From: an uncultured Planctomycetales bacterium
GTDB lineage: Bacteria > Planctomycetota > Planctomycetia > Pirellulales > Thermoguttaceae
Length of the DNA: 64,000 nt
Assembly: GCA_937889015.1 (NCBI GenBank)
Contig: CALARR010000223.1
Coordinates: 1 to 64,000 of the forward strand
Direction of reading: 5' to 3'
Each line of letters begins with the position of its first letter. The stretch's first letter is position 1. The position numbers and the translations under genes are program-made. The notes beneath the pieces were generated by a model. That model was given only the letters and a program-made list of their open reading frames with translations. It was not told the origin of the DNA and made no database searches. Shown one piece after another: positions 18,346-27,670 of the stretch.

Positions 18346-19548
18346 GTGATCAACGCTTCCGAGCCCCACAATGTCCTGCCGATTCAGCCCCCGAACGTCT
18401 CCCAGGTCGCGCCTGTGCCCAACGCGGCCTGGCTTGCCTCACGAGAGACGCACGGTATCGTTTTCCGCATCGACCGTCCTGCTCAGCCGCACGCTCACAC
18501 GCGCGGGCCGGTGTTGCCCCAGGTCGAGCCGGAGCGTCAGACCCAACGTTTGCTGGAGGCCTTTGTAGGACATACCCAGGCCGTGTTGCGGTTGGCCATC
18601 CAGCAGGGCTGGGCTGTGCATCCGACGATTTCACGGTTGGTCGCTCTCGGTTTCGAGCCCAGCCGACTGTGTGACCTGGGGCTCGGGCTGTTCTCCACGC
18701 CCGGCGAGGTCCGCCGCACCCTGCTCCAATGCGGGTTTTCGATCTCCCAGATCCGCGCCGTGCGGATCTTGGCCGACGCGCGCTTGCCTGGACGCCTGGT
18801 CGGCCCCGTGTTCGATGCCCAGGGGCAGATTCACAGCCTGTGGGCCTGGAATCCGCAGTTGCAGCGGCCGCGCTATTTGTACTTGCGGCGCGATTGGCAG
18901 CACGAGGTGGCCCTCTTGGGCCTGTTCGACACGCAGTCGCCGGCATCCACGCTGCTGGTGGTAGAAGACCTGCTTGACGAGGTGTATCTTCGCGCCCGAG
19001 GTTTCACGGCCACGGCGGCCATTGGTGGGCCCGTCTCGCGTATGACCTTTTCGCGTTGGCAAATGCTGTCCGAATCCGGTGTGCGGCGTGTGATCCTGGC
19101 CCCCTGCTGGTCGCGACAGGCCAGCGAAATCGTGTGGGAAACCGCGCGCCAGGCCGCAGCCGTGCGACCGAGTCTGGACGTCTATGTGTTGGGCGCCGAG
19201 GCCCTCGGCACGGCTGGCCCGGCCGAATTGGTCCGCCAACAGGGGACCGAGGCTCTGTGGCGTCTGTTGCGGCACGTGGATACGCATCGGGCAGAACCCG
19301 CTGCCGAACCTGCCCCGGCGGTCCCTGGCCCTGCCCCAGAGCCGGTATTGGAGGAGACTCCCCTGCCCTGTCCCGATCCCCAACCCTCGCTCTGCGAACT
19401 CCCAACCGAAGCAGAGACGCCGACAGCTACGCTTGCGGTCGACGCGATGGACGTGGAACCGGAAGCGTCCGAGCCACCCTCCCCTGCCTTGCCCGAATGG
19501 TGCCATCTGCACGATTGTCGGCCCACCGATTGCTTCTGCTTCGACTGA
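18346..19548 (+). CDS. Degenerate DnaG primase/Toprim-like protein
   Basis: Protein of 400 residues that follows the order of the DnaG catalytic core but appears inactive. Residues 149-180 (GRLVGPVFDAQGQIHSLWAW, then PRYLYL) match the DnaG stretch 'RIIFPI.D..G.VIGFGGR...PKYLNS'. LLVVEDLLDEVYLRARGF (203-220) matches the Toprim glutamate motif 'VVEGYMDVIALHQAGF', and AAIGGPVSRMT the following 'ALGTALT'. The metal-binding DxD motif that should follow is replaced by RRVILAPCWSRQA. No N-terminal CHC2 zinc finger is present. Residues 310-385 are Pro/Glu-rich and the tail is CHLHDCRPTDCFCFD, a possible metal site. The GTG at 18346 was chosen because GAGGAG lies 7-8 bases upstream. Confidence 0.65.
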   Translation: MINASEPHNVLPIQPPNVSQVAPVPNAAWLASRETHGIVFRIDRPAQPHAHTRGPVLPQVEPERQTQRLLEAFVGHTQAVLRLAIQQGWAVHPTISRLVALGFEPSRLCDLGLGLFSTPGEVRRTLLQCGFSISQIRAVRILADARLPGRLVGPVFDAQGQIHSLWAWNPQLQRPRYLYLRRDWQHEVALLGLFDTQSPASTLLVVEDLLDEVYLRARGFTATAAIGGPVSRMTFSRWQMLSESGVRRVILAPCWSRQASEIVWETARQAAAVRPSLDVYVLGAEALGTAGPAELVRQQGTEALWRLLRHVDTHRAEPAAEPAPAVPGPAPEPVLEETPLPCPDPQPSLCELPTEAETPTATLAVDAMDVEPEASEPPSPALPEWCHLHDCRPTDCFCFD

Positions 19549-19584
19549 AGCACGCGCGGCGCCTCTCATCGCAGTCGTTGCCCT

Positions 19585-21054
19585 TCACGCGAAGCCCCTC
19601 GCGGCAAGCACCAGTTCCGTCTTGCGCTGATGCAGCCCGAGTTCCAGCCCCACCGGATACTCGTGCGGATTCACAAAGCGTTTGATGGACTCGTGGAACG
19701 AGTCCAACTGCTGACGCGTTCGCTGGCGGATTGCGTCCAAGGCAACTGGCTCACTGGTTCGCCGGCCATGGGCAAAGACCGGCGTCAACAGATCCTCGGA
19801 GTAGGTTCCCGCAGGGATGATCTTGCGGCGCGTGAAGTCCAGGGGATCGACCAATTCGCAGTCACCGCTCCAGGGGTGCCGAATGTCGTAGATCGCATCG
19901 CCCACGGCTCTGCTGGCTTCGCAGAACCGGCGGACTTGCAGCAAACCGGGGCAAGAGGTCTTGGCGGCATGTTCCGAAAGCTTCACCCGGTCCAGCCACG
20001 GCCCGCCTGGCGCACGGATGGCTGACAGCTTATACACCCCGCCCAAGGCCGAGTCGTCATAGGCCGTGACCAGGCGCGTGCCCACGCCCCACACGCCGAT
20101 CTTGGCCCCCTGATCCTTGAGGCTCACGATCAGATGCTCGTCCAGATCGTTGGAGGCGACGATCGCCGCCTTGGGAAAACCGCCTTCATCCAGGATCTTC
20201 CGCGCCTCGCGGCTCAGATAGGCCAGATCGCCCGAATCCAGGCGAATGCCGACCATCTCGTGTCCTGCGGCGCGCAGCCGGCGTCCAACCTCCACCGCCC
20301 GACGCACGCCGCGCAGCGTGTCGTAAGTGTCGACCAGGAACACGCAGTTGTTGGGCATGGCCCGGGCATAGGCCGCGAAGGCCTCTTCCTCCTCGTCGAA
20401 GCACATGATCCAACTGTGGGCGTGGGTGCCTTTGACCGGAATGCCGAACAGCCGGCCGGCCAACACGTTGGACGTGGCCGCGCAGCCGCCGACGTAAGCC
20501 GCGCGGCTGGCCGACAGGGCCCCGTCGATGCCTTGTGCCCGGCGTAGACCGAATTCCAGCACCGGATCGCCCTGGGCGGCCAGCACGACCCGCGCAGCCT
20601 TGGTGGCAATCAGGGTCTGGAAGTTGATGATGTTCAACAGCGGCGTTTCCAACAGTTGGGCCTGCCACAACGGCCCTGTCACACGCAGCAGCGGCTCCTG
20701 CGGAAAGACGATCGTCCCTTCCGGGATGGCGTGAATCTCGCACTGCAAGTCCATCTGCCGCAGCAGGTCAAGCAGCCCGGCGCTGAACAGCGGGCGCCCA
20801 TCGTTGCCCGCCAGCGCGGCCAGGTAGTCGATGTCCTCGGGCGCGAACCGGAAATCTTGCAAGAACTCCAGCGCTGTCTCCAGCCCACAGGCCACCGTGA
20901 AGCCGCCACGGAAGGGATGCTGGCGGAACGAGAGATGGAAAGTCGCCTGGCGATCCTGCACCCCGGCCTGAAGGCCCGCGTCAACCATCGTCAACTGGTA
21001 CAGGTCGGTCAGCAAGCCCAAGGCCGGTCGGTACAGCGATCCCAGGGTATTCAT
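19585..21054 (-). CDS. pncB: Nicotinate phosphoribosyltransferase
   Basis: Salvages nicotinate to nicotinate mononucleotide for NAD synthesis, with ATP-dependent activation. The 489-residue length is that of the longer bacterial PncB type. LLTDLYQLTM opens the protein. The phosphohistidine/phosphoribosyl region is seen in IPVKGTHAHSWIM, and IRLDSGDLAYLS and KIGVWGVGTRLVTAYD are family signatures of the phosphate-binding barrel. The ATG at 21054 has a strong GGGGGAGG site five bases upstream. An MFS transporter gene ends 34 bases upstream on the same strand, so the two are probably co-transcribed; a role of the transporter in nicotinate traffic is only a possibility. Confidence 0.95.
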   Translation of the reverse strand: MNTLGSLYRPALGLLTDLYQLTMVDAGLQAGVQDRQATFHLSFRQHPFRGGFTVACGLETALEFLQDFRFAPEDIDYLAALAGNDGRPLFSAGLLDLLRQMDLQCEIHAIPEGTIVFPQEPLLRVTGPLWQAQLLETPLLNIINFQTLIATKAARVVLAAQGDPVLEFGLRRAQGIDGALSASRAAYVGGCAATSNVLAGRLFGIPVKGTHAHSWIMCFDEEEEAFAAYARAMPNNCVFLVDTYDTLRGVRRAVEVGRRLRAAGHEMVGIRLDSGDLAYLSREARKILDEGGFPKAAIVASNDLDEHLIVSLKDQGAKIGVWGVGTRLVTAYDDSALGGVYKLSAIRAPGGPWLDRVKLSEHAAKTSCPGLLQVRRFCEASRAVGDAIYDIRHPWSGDCELVDPLDFTRRKIIPAGTYSEDLLTPVFAHGRRTSEPVALDAIRQRTRQQLDSFHESIKRFVNPHEYPVGLELGLHQRKTELVLAARGFA

Positions 21055-21088
21055 AGCGACCTCCCCCTCTGTCCCTCTGTCCCTTTCC

Positions 21089-22516
21089 TCACGGCCCACG
21101 ATCCGCATATTCCTCGTCGGCCAGTTTTTCAGCTTCGATGGCTTGCGCCGGGCGAATGTCCTTCAGTGAACCCAGAGCCAGGATCTCTGGCCACAGCCGG
21201 GCCGCTCCCAGCACCACCAGCAACGTGCCTACGCCGCCCGAAACAACCGCCAGCACCGGCGTCAGGAGCCAGGCCACAAAGCCCGACTCCAACCCGCCCA
21301 AGTCGTTCGAGGCCACGATGAACACGTTGTTCACGGCCGACACTCGGCCGCGCATGTGGTCGGGCGTGAGCATCTGGACCAGCGTGTGCCGCACCACGAC
21401 GCTCACGTTGTCAAAGGCCCCGATCAAGAACATCATCACCAGCGAAAGCCAGAACGAGGTCGACAGCCCAAAGATGATCGTCGCCGCACCAAAGCCCGCC
21501 ACCGCCCACAGCAAGGTTCGTCCAGCGCGACGCATCGGCGGCAAGTGCGCGATCAGCATCGCCATGAACACGGCCCCCACGGCCTCGGACGAGCGCAACA
21601 CTCCGAGTTGCCAGGCGTTGATGTGCAGGATGTCCTTGGCGAACACAGGCAGCAAATAGGTTGCCCCCCCGAACAGCACCGCGAACAGATCCAGCGTGAT
21701 CGGGGCCAGGATCAGGCGCGTGTTCCATACGAAACGGACGCCCGCGCTCAAGTCCCGAAACGATGTGGAAACAGTGGTCGACAGGCGCCGCGCGCAGCGC
21801 AGCGCGGCAATCCCCGCCAATGACAACAAACGGCACACCACCACGGCGGCGAAGGCCAGGTGAAAGGCGTTGCGATCGGTGCCCAGTCCCACCAACAGTC
21901 CGCCCATGGCTGGACCGGTCATGCTGGCCATCTGAAAGACGCTGCTGTTCCAGGTCACGGCGTTGGGAAACCGATCGGGCGAGACGATCTGCGGCAACAG
22001 GGCCGCGCGCGAAGCCCCTCCCAAAGCCGCGCTGCAGGCGCCGAAGAAGAGAAGCAGGTAGATTCCCGACAATGGCGCATCGTAGTAGGTGCAAAACAGC
22101 AGGCCCAAGGCAATCAGCATGTTGACGGCCAGCGTGCCCATCAGGATCCGTCGACGCTCGAAGCGATCGGCCAGGTGCCCGCCGGGGATCGCCAACAGAA
22201 TCACCGGCAGGGCCTGCACCAGCCCCAACCAGCCCAAGTCCAACGGTCGGTGCGTGCGGTCGTAGATGTAGATCCCGATCGTCAGGGCCTCGATCTGCCG
22301 GCCGAAGGTCATCAGGAACCAACTCGCGGCAAACAGGCCGAAATTTGGGCTGCGCCAGGCGGAATAGGGATCGTTCGGCGCGGTCGGTTCCGAAACGTTC
22401 TCGGCGCGCTCAGAGCCTGTACCAGAACCATCACAGCCTGATCGAGCAGCCCCGCGGGATGGATCTGCCGACGGGTTCTCGGACCGGCTCTCAGGGGAGG
22501 AATCGTCAGACGGCAT
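21089..22516 (-). CDS. MFS transporter (EntS/MFS_3-like)
   Basis: Predicted 12-helix major facilitator protein of about 475 residues. After a 50-residue hydrophilic, Ser/Glu/Pro-rich N-terminus the first helix starts at WRSPNFGLFAASWFLMTFGRQIEALTIG. The signature loop between helices 2 and 3 is GGHLADRFERRRILM. Further helices such as LLPVFAKDILHI and AFDNVSVVVRHTLVQ fit the EntS/MFS_3 group of drug or siderophore exporters. The start is uncertain: ATG 22516 or GTG 22531, neither with a good ribosome site. Part of the N-terminal extension is encoded by the dispersed element at 22413-22491, so the true start may be further in. Substrate unknown. Confidence 0.82.
   Translation of the reverse strand: MPSDDSSPESRSENPSADPSRGAARSGCDGSGTGSERAENVSEPTAPNDPYSAWRSPNFGLFAASWFLMTFGRQIEALTIGIYIYDRTHRPLDLGWLGLVQALPVILLAIPGGHLADRFERRRILMGTLAVNMLIALGLLFCTYYDAPLSGIYLLLFFGACSAALGGASRAALLPQIVSPDRFPNAVTWNSSVFQMASMTGPAMGGLLVGLGTDRNAFHLAFAAVVVCRLLSLAGIAALRCARRLSTTVSTSFRDLSAGVRFVWNTRLILAPITLDLFAVLFGGATYLLPVFAKDILHINAWQLGVLRSSEAVGAVFMAMLIAHLPPMRRAGRTLLWAVAGFGAATIIFGLSTSFWLSLVMMFLIGAFDNVSVVVRHTLVQMLTPDHMRGRVSAVNNVFIVASNDLGGLESGFVAWLLTPVLAVVSGGVGTLLVVLGAARLWPEILALGSLKDIRPAQAIEAEKLADEEYADRGP
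22413..22491. repeat. Dispersed 79-bp element with inverted-repeat ends, copy 2
   Basis: Ends AGAGCCTGTACCAGAACC (22412-22429) and GGTTCTCGGACCGGCTCT (22474-22491) are inverted repeats, 15 of 18 matching, and sit exactly as far apart (62 bases) as in copy 1. Ungapped identity with 1803-1881 is 60 of 79. This copy falls in the N-terminal codons of the MFS gene, where it encodes the low-complexity stretch SRSENPSADPSRG and following residues. Confidence 0.65.
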
Positions 22517-22817
22517 CGCAGCAGACTTCACGGGACACGGCGGCTTCGGCCATTGGAAATTGCCTATTATCCTTGACTCACGGGGCTTTGCCAGGCCACT
22601 TTGCGTGCCGCCCCTTAATCAGTCTGCCGCCCCAGACGCGTCGAACGGTCCGGCTCGGCGGCCCCGATTCGTGGACGGAAGTTTGCCCCCCCCTGCCCTG
22701 CCCCGCTTGACACGCGTCTGCCGGAGCCAAGAGAATCGGATGCCTGGAACCGCGGAACGATTGGCTTTTCCGCTTTCCATTCTTGCCTCTCCACCTTCCG
22801 CACGGGTGCTGCCGACA
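22517..22817. other. Divergent intergenic region
   Basis: This stretch lies between the MFS gene and the glycosidase-like lipoprotein gene. It contains a C-rich tract (about 22684-22703) and no supported gene, RNA or promoter. Confidence 0.35.
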
Positions 22818-24791
22818 ATGACCACTCCCATCCGCTTCTGGTTCGCTTGTCTCTGCCTGCTGGGCTGCATGTCCACCGCCGGGCTTGCCGTGCCCCCGCT
22901 CCCGATCAGCAAGAATCTGGCCGAAAACCCCACCTTCGAGCAGACTGCTCCGAATGCCTCGACGCCTCAGGCCTGGAACGCCGACAAAGGCGTGTACCAG
23001 TGCGAAGCTCAGGCCGGGCGCAACGGCTCCACCGCGTTGAAGTTCGTCAACACTGACCCCAAACGCTACCGCCTGTGCGTGCAACCGGCGCCTTGCCTGC
23101 CCGGCAAGAAGTATCGTTTCGCTGTTTGGGTGAAGACCCAGGACCTCCAAGGCGACGAAAGCGGAGCGACGATCTGCCTGCAATGGCAAGGGCCCGATGG
23201 CAAATGGCTGGGCGGTTCCTTTCCCAGCGGTGTCAAGGGCACGCAGGACTGGACCCACATCAAAGGTCTGGCCCGCGTCCCGAAAGAGGCTACCTCGGTC
23301 AGCCTCTCCTGCTACGTACGCAAGGGCATGACCGGCACGGCCTGGTTCGACGACGTGGAACTGGTGCAGGTCGCCGATCCGCCGCTGGCCACGATGCTCC
23401 TGACGCCTGGCTACCGCGGTCGGATCACGGCCGCCGGCCCCAAGGAGATTCGCCTACAGGCCCGCCTGAATCTCGATGACCTGGGACTGCAACCACAACA
23501 GGTGCGTGTGCATGCGGTGCTCTGCGATGCAACCGGCGGCCAGCGCCTGCAGCAGGAACTCATCCCTCAGACCAACGCTTGTGAGTTGACGTTTCCCGCG
23601 GTCGGACTGACGCCGGGCCGTTATCGACTGCAGGTTCGCCTGCAGGACGCTACGGGCAAGTTGCTGCAGGAGACGACCCACGACCTGAGCCGCGAGGCGG
23701 ACGATTTCCAGGCCCGCTCGTACATCGACGAACATCGCCGGCTGATCGTCGACGGCCAGCCCTTCTTCCCGCTGGGGCTCTATTTTGGCGGTGTGAGCGA
23801 AAAAGACCTGACGGTCTATGCCCAGAGTAAGTTCAATTGCCTGATGCCCTACGGTTCGCCCAAACCCGAGCAGATGGACCTGATCCAACGCCTGGGACTG
23901 AAGGTGATCTACTCCGTCAAGGACCTGTACTTCGGCATGAAGTACACGCCCAAGTCGATCACCAGCGTGGCCGACGAGGAGCCCCTGATTCGTCAGCGCG
24001 TGCGCCAGTTCCGTGACCACCCCGCCTTGCTGGCCTGGTACTTGAACGACGAGTTGCCGCAGAGTTTCATGCCGCGATTGGATGCTCATCAGCAATGGGT
24101 GGCCGAGGAAGATCCTCACCATCCCACCTGGGTCGTGCTCTACCAATACAACCAGGTCTTCGACTACCGCAACAGCTACGATGTGATCGGCACCGATCCC
24201 TATCCGATCGGACGCAAACCGGCCTCCGAGGCGGCCCACTGGACAGCCACCGTCCAGCGCGAACTCTACGGCAGCCGCGCCGTGTGGCAGGTGCCTCAGT
24301 TGCACAACTGGGCCAACTATCGGAAGGAGGGCCCCACGGAAAAATTCCGCTCACCCAGCATCGCCGAGATCCGCAGCATGTCCTGGCAGTGTCTTGCCGA
24401 AGGGGCCACAGGCCTGATCTACTATTGCTGGCGCGATCTGCAGCGCAACCCGGACGCGCCCTTCGCCTCGCAATGGGAGGGTTTGAAGGGTGTGGCCGAT
24501 GAAATCGATCGCGCCGCACCCATCCTGCTGTCGATCGAGCCTGTACCGGCTCGCATCGAAGTCGTCGATCCGCCCGCTTGGCTGCATTGGATCGTCCGCA
24601 CCCGAGCCGACCGGACCTACTTGTTCCTGGTCAACGACGGCGATGGCAGCGGAGAGGTCGAGGTCCGGCTGCCGCCCGAGCTGAAGCAGGCCAAGGACTT
24701 CTTTGCTGACAAGCGCGTAACCACAGACTCCGACCTTCTGCGATTGCCGCTGCCGGCGCTGGAGGTGCGCGCGTTCGAGTTCCGGCCCTAG
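22818..24791 (+). CDS. Secreted glycoside-hydrolase-like lipoprotein with CBM4/9-type N-terminal domain
   Basis: Predicted exported protein of 657 residues. The signal FWFACLCLLGCMSTAG contains a lipobox-like LLGC, so it may be lipid-anchored; alternatively it is cut after AGLA. Residues about 35-190 resemble a CBM4/9 carbohydrate-binding beta-sandwich (LAENPTFEQ, KYRFAVWVKTQDLQG, TAWFDDVELVQ). A linker beta domain (200-300) precedes a TIM-barrel region from about 310 (LIVDGQPFFPLGLYFGG, ALLAWYLNDELPQ, VIGTDPYPIG, GLIYYCWRD). Acidic residues in WYLNDE and near YDVIGTD are candidates for catalysis. The barrel resembles GH42/GH2-like clan A proteins, but no specific family is certain. The ATG at 22818 was chosen for its signal peptide. 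Confidence 0.72.
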   Translation: MTTPIRFWFACLCLLGCMSTAGLAVPPLPISKNLAENPTFEQTAPNASTPQAWNADKGVYQCEAQAGRNGSTALKFVNTDPKRYRLCVQPAPCLPGKKYRFAVWVKTQDLQGDESGATICLQWQGPDGKWLGGSFPSGVKGTQDWTHIKGLARVPKEATSVSLSCYVRKGMTGTAWFDDVELVQVADPPLATMLLTPGYRGRITAAGPKEIRLQARLNLDDLGLQPQQVRVHAVLCDATGGQRLQQELIPQTNACELTFPAVGLTPGRYRLQVRLQDATGKLLQETTHDLSREADDFQARSYIDEHRRLIVDGQPFFPLGLYFGGVSEKDLTVYAQSKFNCLMPYGSPKPEQMDLIQRLGLKVIYSVKDLYFGMKYTPKSITSVADEEPLIRQRVRQFRDHPALLAWYLNDELPQSFMPRLDAHQQWVAEEDPHHPTWVVLYQYNQVFDYRNSYDVIGTDPYPIGRKPASEAAHWTATVQRELYGSRAVWQVPQLHNWANYRKEGPTEKFRSPSIAEIRSMSWQCLAEGATGLIYYCWRDLQRNPDAPFASQWEGLKGVADEIDRAAPILLSIEPVPARIEVVDPPAWLHWIVRTRADRTYLFLVNDGDGSGEVEVRLPPELKQAKDFFADKRVTTDSDLLRLPLPALEVRAFEFRP

Positions 24792-25245
24792 CCCATGAAG
24801 CTGCGACCGGTGGTCGCGTTGCGTCCCCGTTGCCAACCGATCAGCCACCGGACACACGCTCCACTCCAACCGACAGATTTGGCACTTCCCGGCCGGGACA
24901 ACAACTCGGGAGTCATGCCCACACCGCCCGAAGGTACGGGGTCGACAGCCATGCGCGCGGCGTATTCTCGCCGGGTGGGCCCTATCGGGGCTGGGGCGTC
25001 AAGGTATACTTGGTGGTTTATCGATGCTCGGGGAAGTACTGCCGTACCCCTCCAACCCGTTGACCTGCGAAACCAGCTTCCGGTTGGTCGGCCGTGCGAC
25101 ATGCTTGGCCTGAGTCGCTATGGATCTTCAGGAAAGCGCCGCAGTGGTCGTTCTGCGATTACCTCTCTCCTGTTAATCGGCCGCGCGCGACGCCTCTCCC
25201 TTTCTGCAATACTTCACCAGCAAGCGTTTTCAAGGAGTTGCCAGC
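24792..25245. other. Intergenic region before the acyl-CoA synthetase gene
   Basis: This 454-base stretch has no supported gene. TATACT at about 25006-25011 could be a -10 box but has no good -35 partner. AAGGAG eight bases before the ATG at 25246 is the ribosome site of the next gene. Confidence 0.4.
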
Positions 25246-27390
25246 ATGTCGGTGGGTGCCTACGAGTGGAAACTGGACTACATCTTCTATCCCAAATCGA
25301 TTGCCGTAGTGGGTGCCTCGACGCGGCCTGGCACGGTGGGCAACGACATCTTCCGCAATCTCCTCTTCGCCGAGTTCAACGGCTCGGTGTATCCCGTGAA
25401 CCCCAAGGCCTCCAATGTGCTGGGCGTTCACTGCTACGCATCACTGGCCGATATCCCCGGCCCGGTCGATCTGGCCGTGCTCATCGTTCCTGCGGCGGGG
25501 GTCCTGGGAGTGATCGATCAGGCCATCCAGAAGCAGGTCAAGGCCCTGGTCATCATCTCGGCCGGCTTCAAGGAAGTCGGTGCCGAGGGCGCTAAACTAG
25601 AGCTGCAAGTCCGGGAAAAGGTTCGCGCGGCGGGCATCCCTTTGATCGGCCCGAACTGCCTGGGCGTCATCAATACCGCCTCGCATGTCAAGATGAACGC
25701 CGCTTTCGGCCGCAAGATGCCCGACGCCGGCAATCTGGCCTTTCTCTCCCAAAGCGGCGCTCTGTGCACCTCGGTGTTGGATTATGCCGAAGAACGGCAC
25801 ATGGGCTTCAGCAAATTCATCAGCTTCGGCAACAAGGCCGACGTCAACGAGATCGACCTCCTGGAGTACCTGGCCAAGGACGATCACACCAAGGTGATCG
25901 CCATGTATCTGGAAGACGTGACCAACGGCCGGCAGTTCATCGAGACCGTGCACAAGATCTTCTGGGAAACCCACAAGCCCATGCTCTGCCTCAAGTCGGG
26001 CCGCACGCCCGAGGGGGCCAAGGCCGTCAGCAGCCACACCGGCTCGTTGGCCGGCTCCGACTCGGTCTATGACGCCCTGTTGATCCAGAGCGGTGTGCAG
26101 CGTGTGGACACGATCGCCGAGTTGTTCGACTACGCCGCCTTGTATTGCACTCAGCCCCTGCCCCGCGGCGGCCGCGTGGCGATCGTCACCAATGCCGGGG
26201 GCCCGGGCATCATGGCCACCGACGCCGCCGTGCGTTTCGGTCTGACCCTGGCCGAGCTGAGCGACGAAACCAAGAACAAGCTCCGCGGCTCGTTGCCCGC
26301 CACGGCCTCGCTCCGCAACCCGATCGACGTCATCGGAGATGCGCGTGCCGACCGCTACAAGGCCGCTGTGCGCACGGTGCTCGAAGACGAAAACGTGGAC
26401 ATGGGCATGGTCATCCTGACCCCGCAGTCCATGACCGACATCGAAGAGACCGCAGCCGTCGTGCCCGAGGCCGTCAAGGGCATCAAGAAGCCGGTCGTCT
26501 GCTCGTTCATGGGCGCCAAGGACGTGGCCCCCGGCGTGGCCATCCTCCGCAAGGCCGGCGTGCCCAACTATCCCTTCCCCGAGGACGCCATCCACAGCCT
26601 GGCCGCCGCCGATCGGTTGGTTGAACTGCACGAAATTCCCCGCCGCGAAGTGCCCACCTTCGACGATCTGGACCTGCCCCGGGCACGCAAGATCATCGCC
26701 GAGGCCCTCGACGGCAAGAAGGAACGCTACCTCACCCAGGCCGACGCCCGACCGCTGTTGGAGTGCTATCGCCTGCCCTTGCTGGCCAGTGGCGTGGCTG
26801 CTAACGCGGACGAAGCGGCCAAGGTAGTCGAGAAGATCGGCCGCACGGTGGTGATGAAAGTCATGTCGGCCGACGTGGTCCACAAGTTCGACGCCGGCGG
26901 CGTGATCCTCAATGTGCGCGGCGCTGAAGAGGCGCGTGCCGCCTACAAGAAGATTCTCACCAACGTGGAAAGCCACGTGCCCGGCGCGCGGATCCAAGGC
27001 GTGCTGGTCGAAGAGATGGCTGCCAAGGGTGCGGAAGTGATCCTCGGCGCCAGCCGCGACCCGCGATTTGGACCGTTGATGATGTTCGGTCTGGGCGGCA
27101 CCCTGGTCGAAGTCCTCAAGGACGTCTCCTTCCGCCTGGCGCCCATGTGGCGAATCTCGGCCGAGCGCATGGTCCATCAGATCCGCGCCTTCAAGGTCCT
27201 GGACGGCTTCCGCGGCGCGCCCCCGTCGGACATCGACGGCATCGTGGACTGCCTGCTGCGGTTGTCGACCATGGTCTGCAACCACCCCGAGATTTCCGAA
27301 CTGGACATCAATCCCCTGATCGTCCACGCCAAGGGCCAAGGCTGCTCGGTGGCCGACAGCCGCGTCATGCTGCGGGCCAACGGCAACTGA
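25246..27390 (+). CDS. ADP-forming acetate/acyl-CoA ligase, fused alpha-beta subunits
   Basis: Predicted NDP-forming acyl-CoA synthetase of 714 residues, making ATP from acyl-CoA, ADP and phosphate, or the reverse. Domain order: CoA-binding Rossmann domain (about 10-130: SIAVVGASTRPGTVGNDI), two succinyl-CoA-ligase-like flavodoxin domains (about 145-460: IGPNCLGVIN, SHTGSLAGSD with the phospho-accepting histidine), and C-terminal ATP-grasp domain (about 490-710: TVVMKVMSADVVHKFDAGGV, GVLVEEMAAKGAEVILGASRDPRFGP, SELDINPLIV). It starts with an AAGGAG site. Acs/Pat-type and propionyl variants share this layout, so the substrate is open. It is followed by two strong hairpins. Confidence 0.93.
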   Translation: MSVGAYEWKLDYIFYPKSIAVVGASTRPGTVGNDIFRNLLFAEFNGSVYPVNPKASNVLGVHCYASLADIPGPVDLAVLIVPAAGVLGVIDQAIQKQVKALVIISAGFKEVGAEGAKLELQVREKVRAAGIPLIGPNCLGVINTASHVKMNAAFGRKMPDAGNLAFLSQSGALCTSVLDYAEERHMGFSKFISFGNKADVNEIDLLEYLAKDDHTKVIAMYLEDVTNGRQFIETVHKIFWETHKPMLCLKSGRTPEGAKAVSSHTGSLAGSDSVYDALLIQSGVQRVDTIAELFDYAALYCTQPLPRGGRVAIVTNAGGPGIMATDAAVRFGLTLAELSDETKNKLRGSLPATASLRNPIDVIGDARADRYKAAVRTVLEDENVDMGMVILTPQSMTDIEETAAVVPEAVKGIKKPVVCSFMGAKDVAPGVAILRKAGVPNYPFPEDAIHSLAAADRLVELHEIPRREVPTFDDLDLPRARKIIAEALDGKKERYLTQADARPLLECYRLPLLASGVAANADEAAKVVEKIGRTVVMKVMSADVVHKFDAGGVILNVRGAEEARAAYKKILTNVESHVPGARIQGVLVEEMAAKGAEVILGASRDPRFGPLMMFGLGGTLVEVLKDVSFRLAPMWRISAERMVHQIRAFKVLDGFRGAPPSDIDGIVDCLLRLSTMVCNHPEISELDINPLIVHAKGQGCSVADSRVMLRANGN

Positions 27391-27426
27391 CCGTTGCCTG
27401 CCCCAGACGGCAGCCCGCGTGCTCAT

Positions 27427-27472
27427 CCCAGGGCCGGCCGCCGGAGTGCATGCTCCAGTGGCCGGCCCTGGG
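27427..27472. terminator. Strong GC hairpin after the acyl-CoA synthetase gene
   Basis: CCCAGGGCCGGCC (27427-27439) pairs perfectly with GGCCGGCCCTGGG (27460-27472), 13 pairs. An inner GGAG/CTCC pair (27443-27446 with 27453-27456) lies in the loop. It begins 37 bases after the stop codon at 27390. No T-run follows, so it may act as a transcription-blocking or mRNA 3'-end structure rather than a classical intrinsic terminator. Confidence 0.5.
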
Positions 27473-27670
27473 GGCTAACACTGTGGAACCGATTGCGCTG
27501 CCTTCGAGTGACGATTTGATGGGTGGTGTCTTGCGTGTCACTCAGCTTCAGGAGGAACGGCCCGCCCCCCATCCCCTGCATGGATGCAACAACCCCGCCA
27601 AAATGACTATTCTGGGGGGCTGCTAGATTCGCGACACAATGGATTGCTATAGAAAGACTTGTGTCGAAGC

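Noticed and set aside
16971..22703. C-rich tract CCCCTGCCCTGCCCCGC near 16971 and 22684, with similar tracts at 5209 and 19366
   Set aside because: Low-complexity C-rich sequence in different contexts with no shared flanks; treated as composition, not as an element.
25597..27426. Long minus-strand open frame (609 codons) opposite the acyl-CoA synthetase gene
   Set aside because: It is the antisense shadow of a well-supported enzyme; its composition is His/Gly/Asp/Leu-rich and has no family motif or ribosome site.
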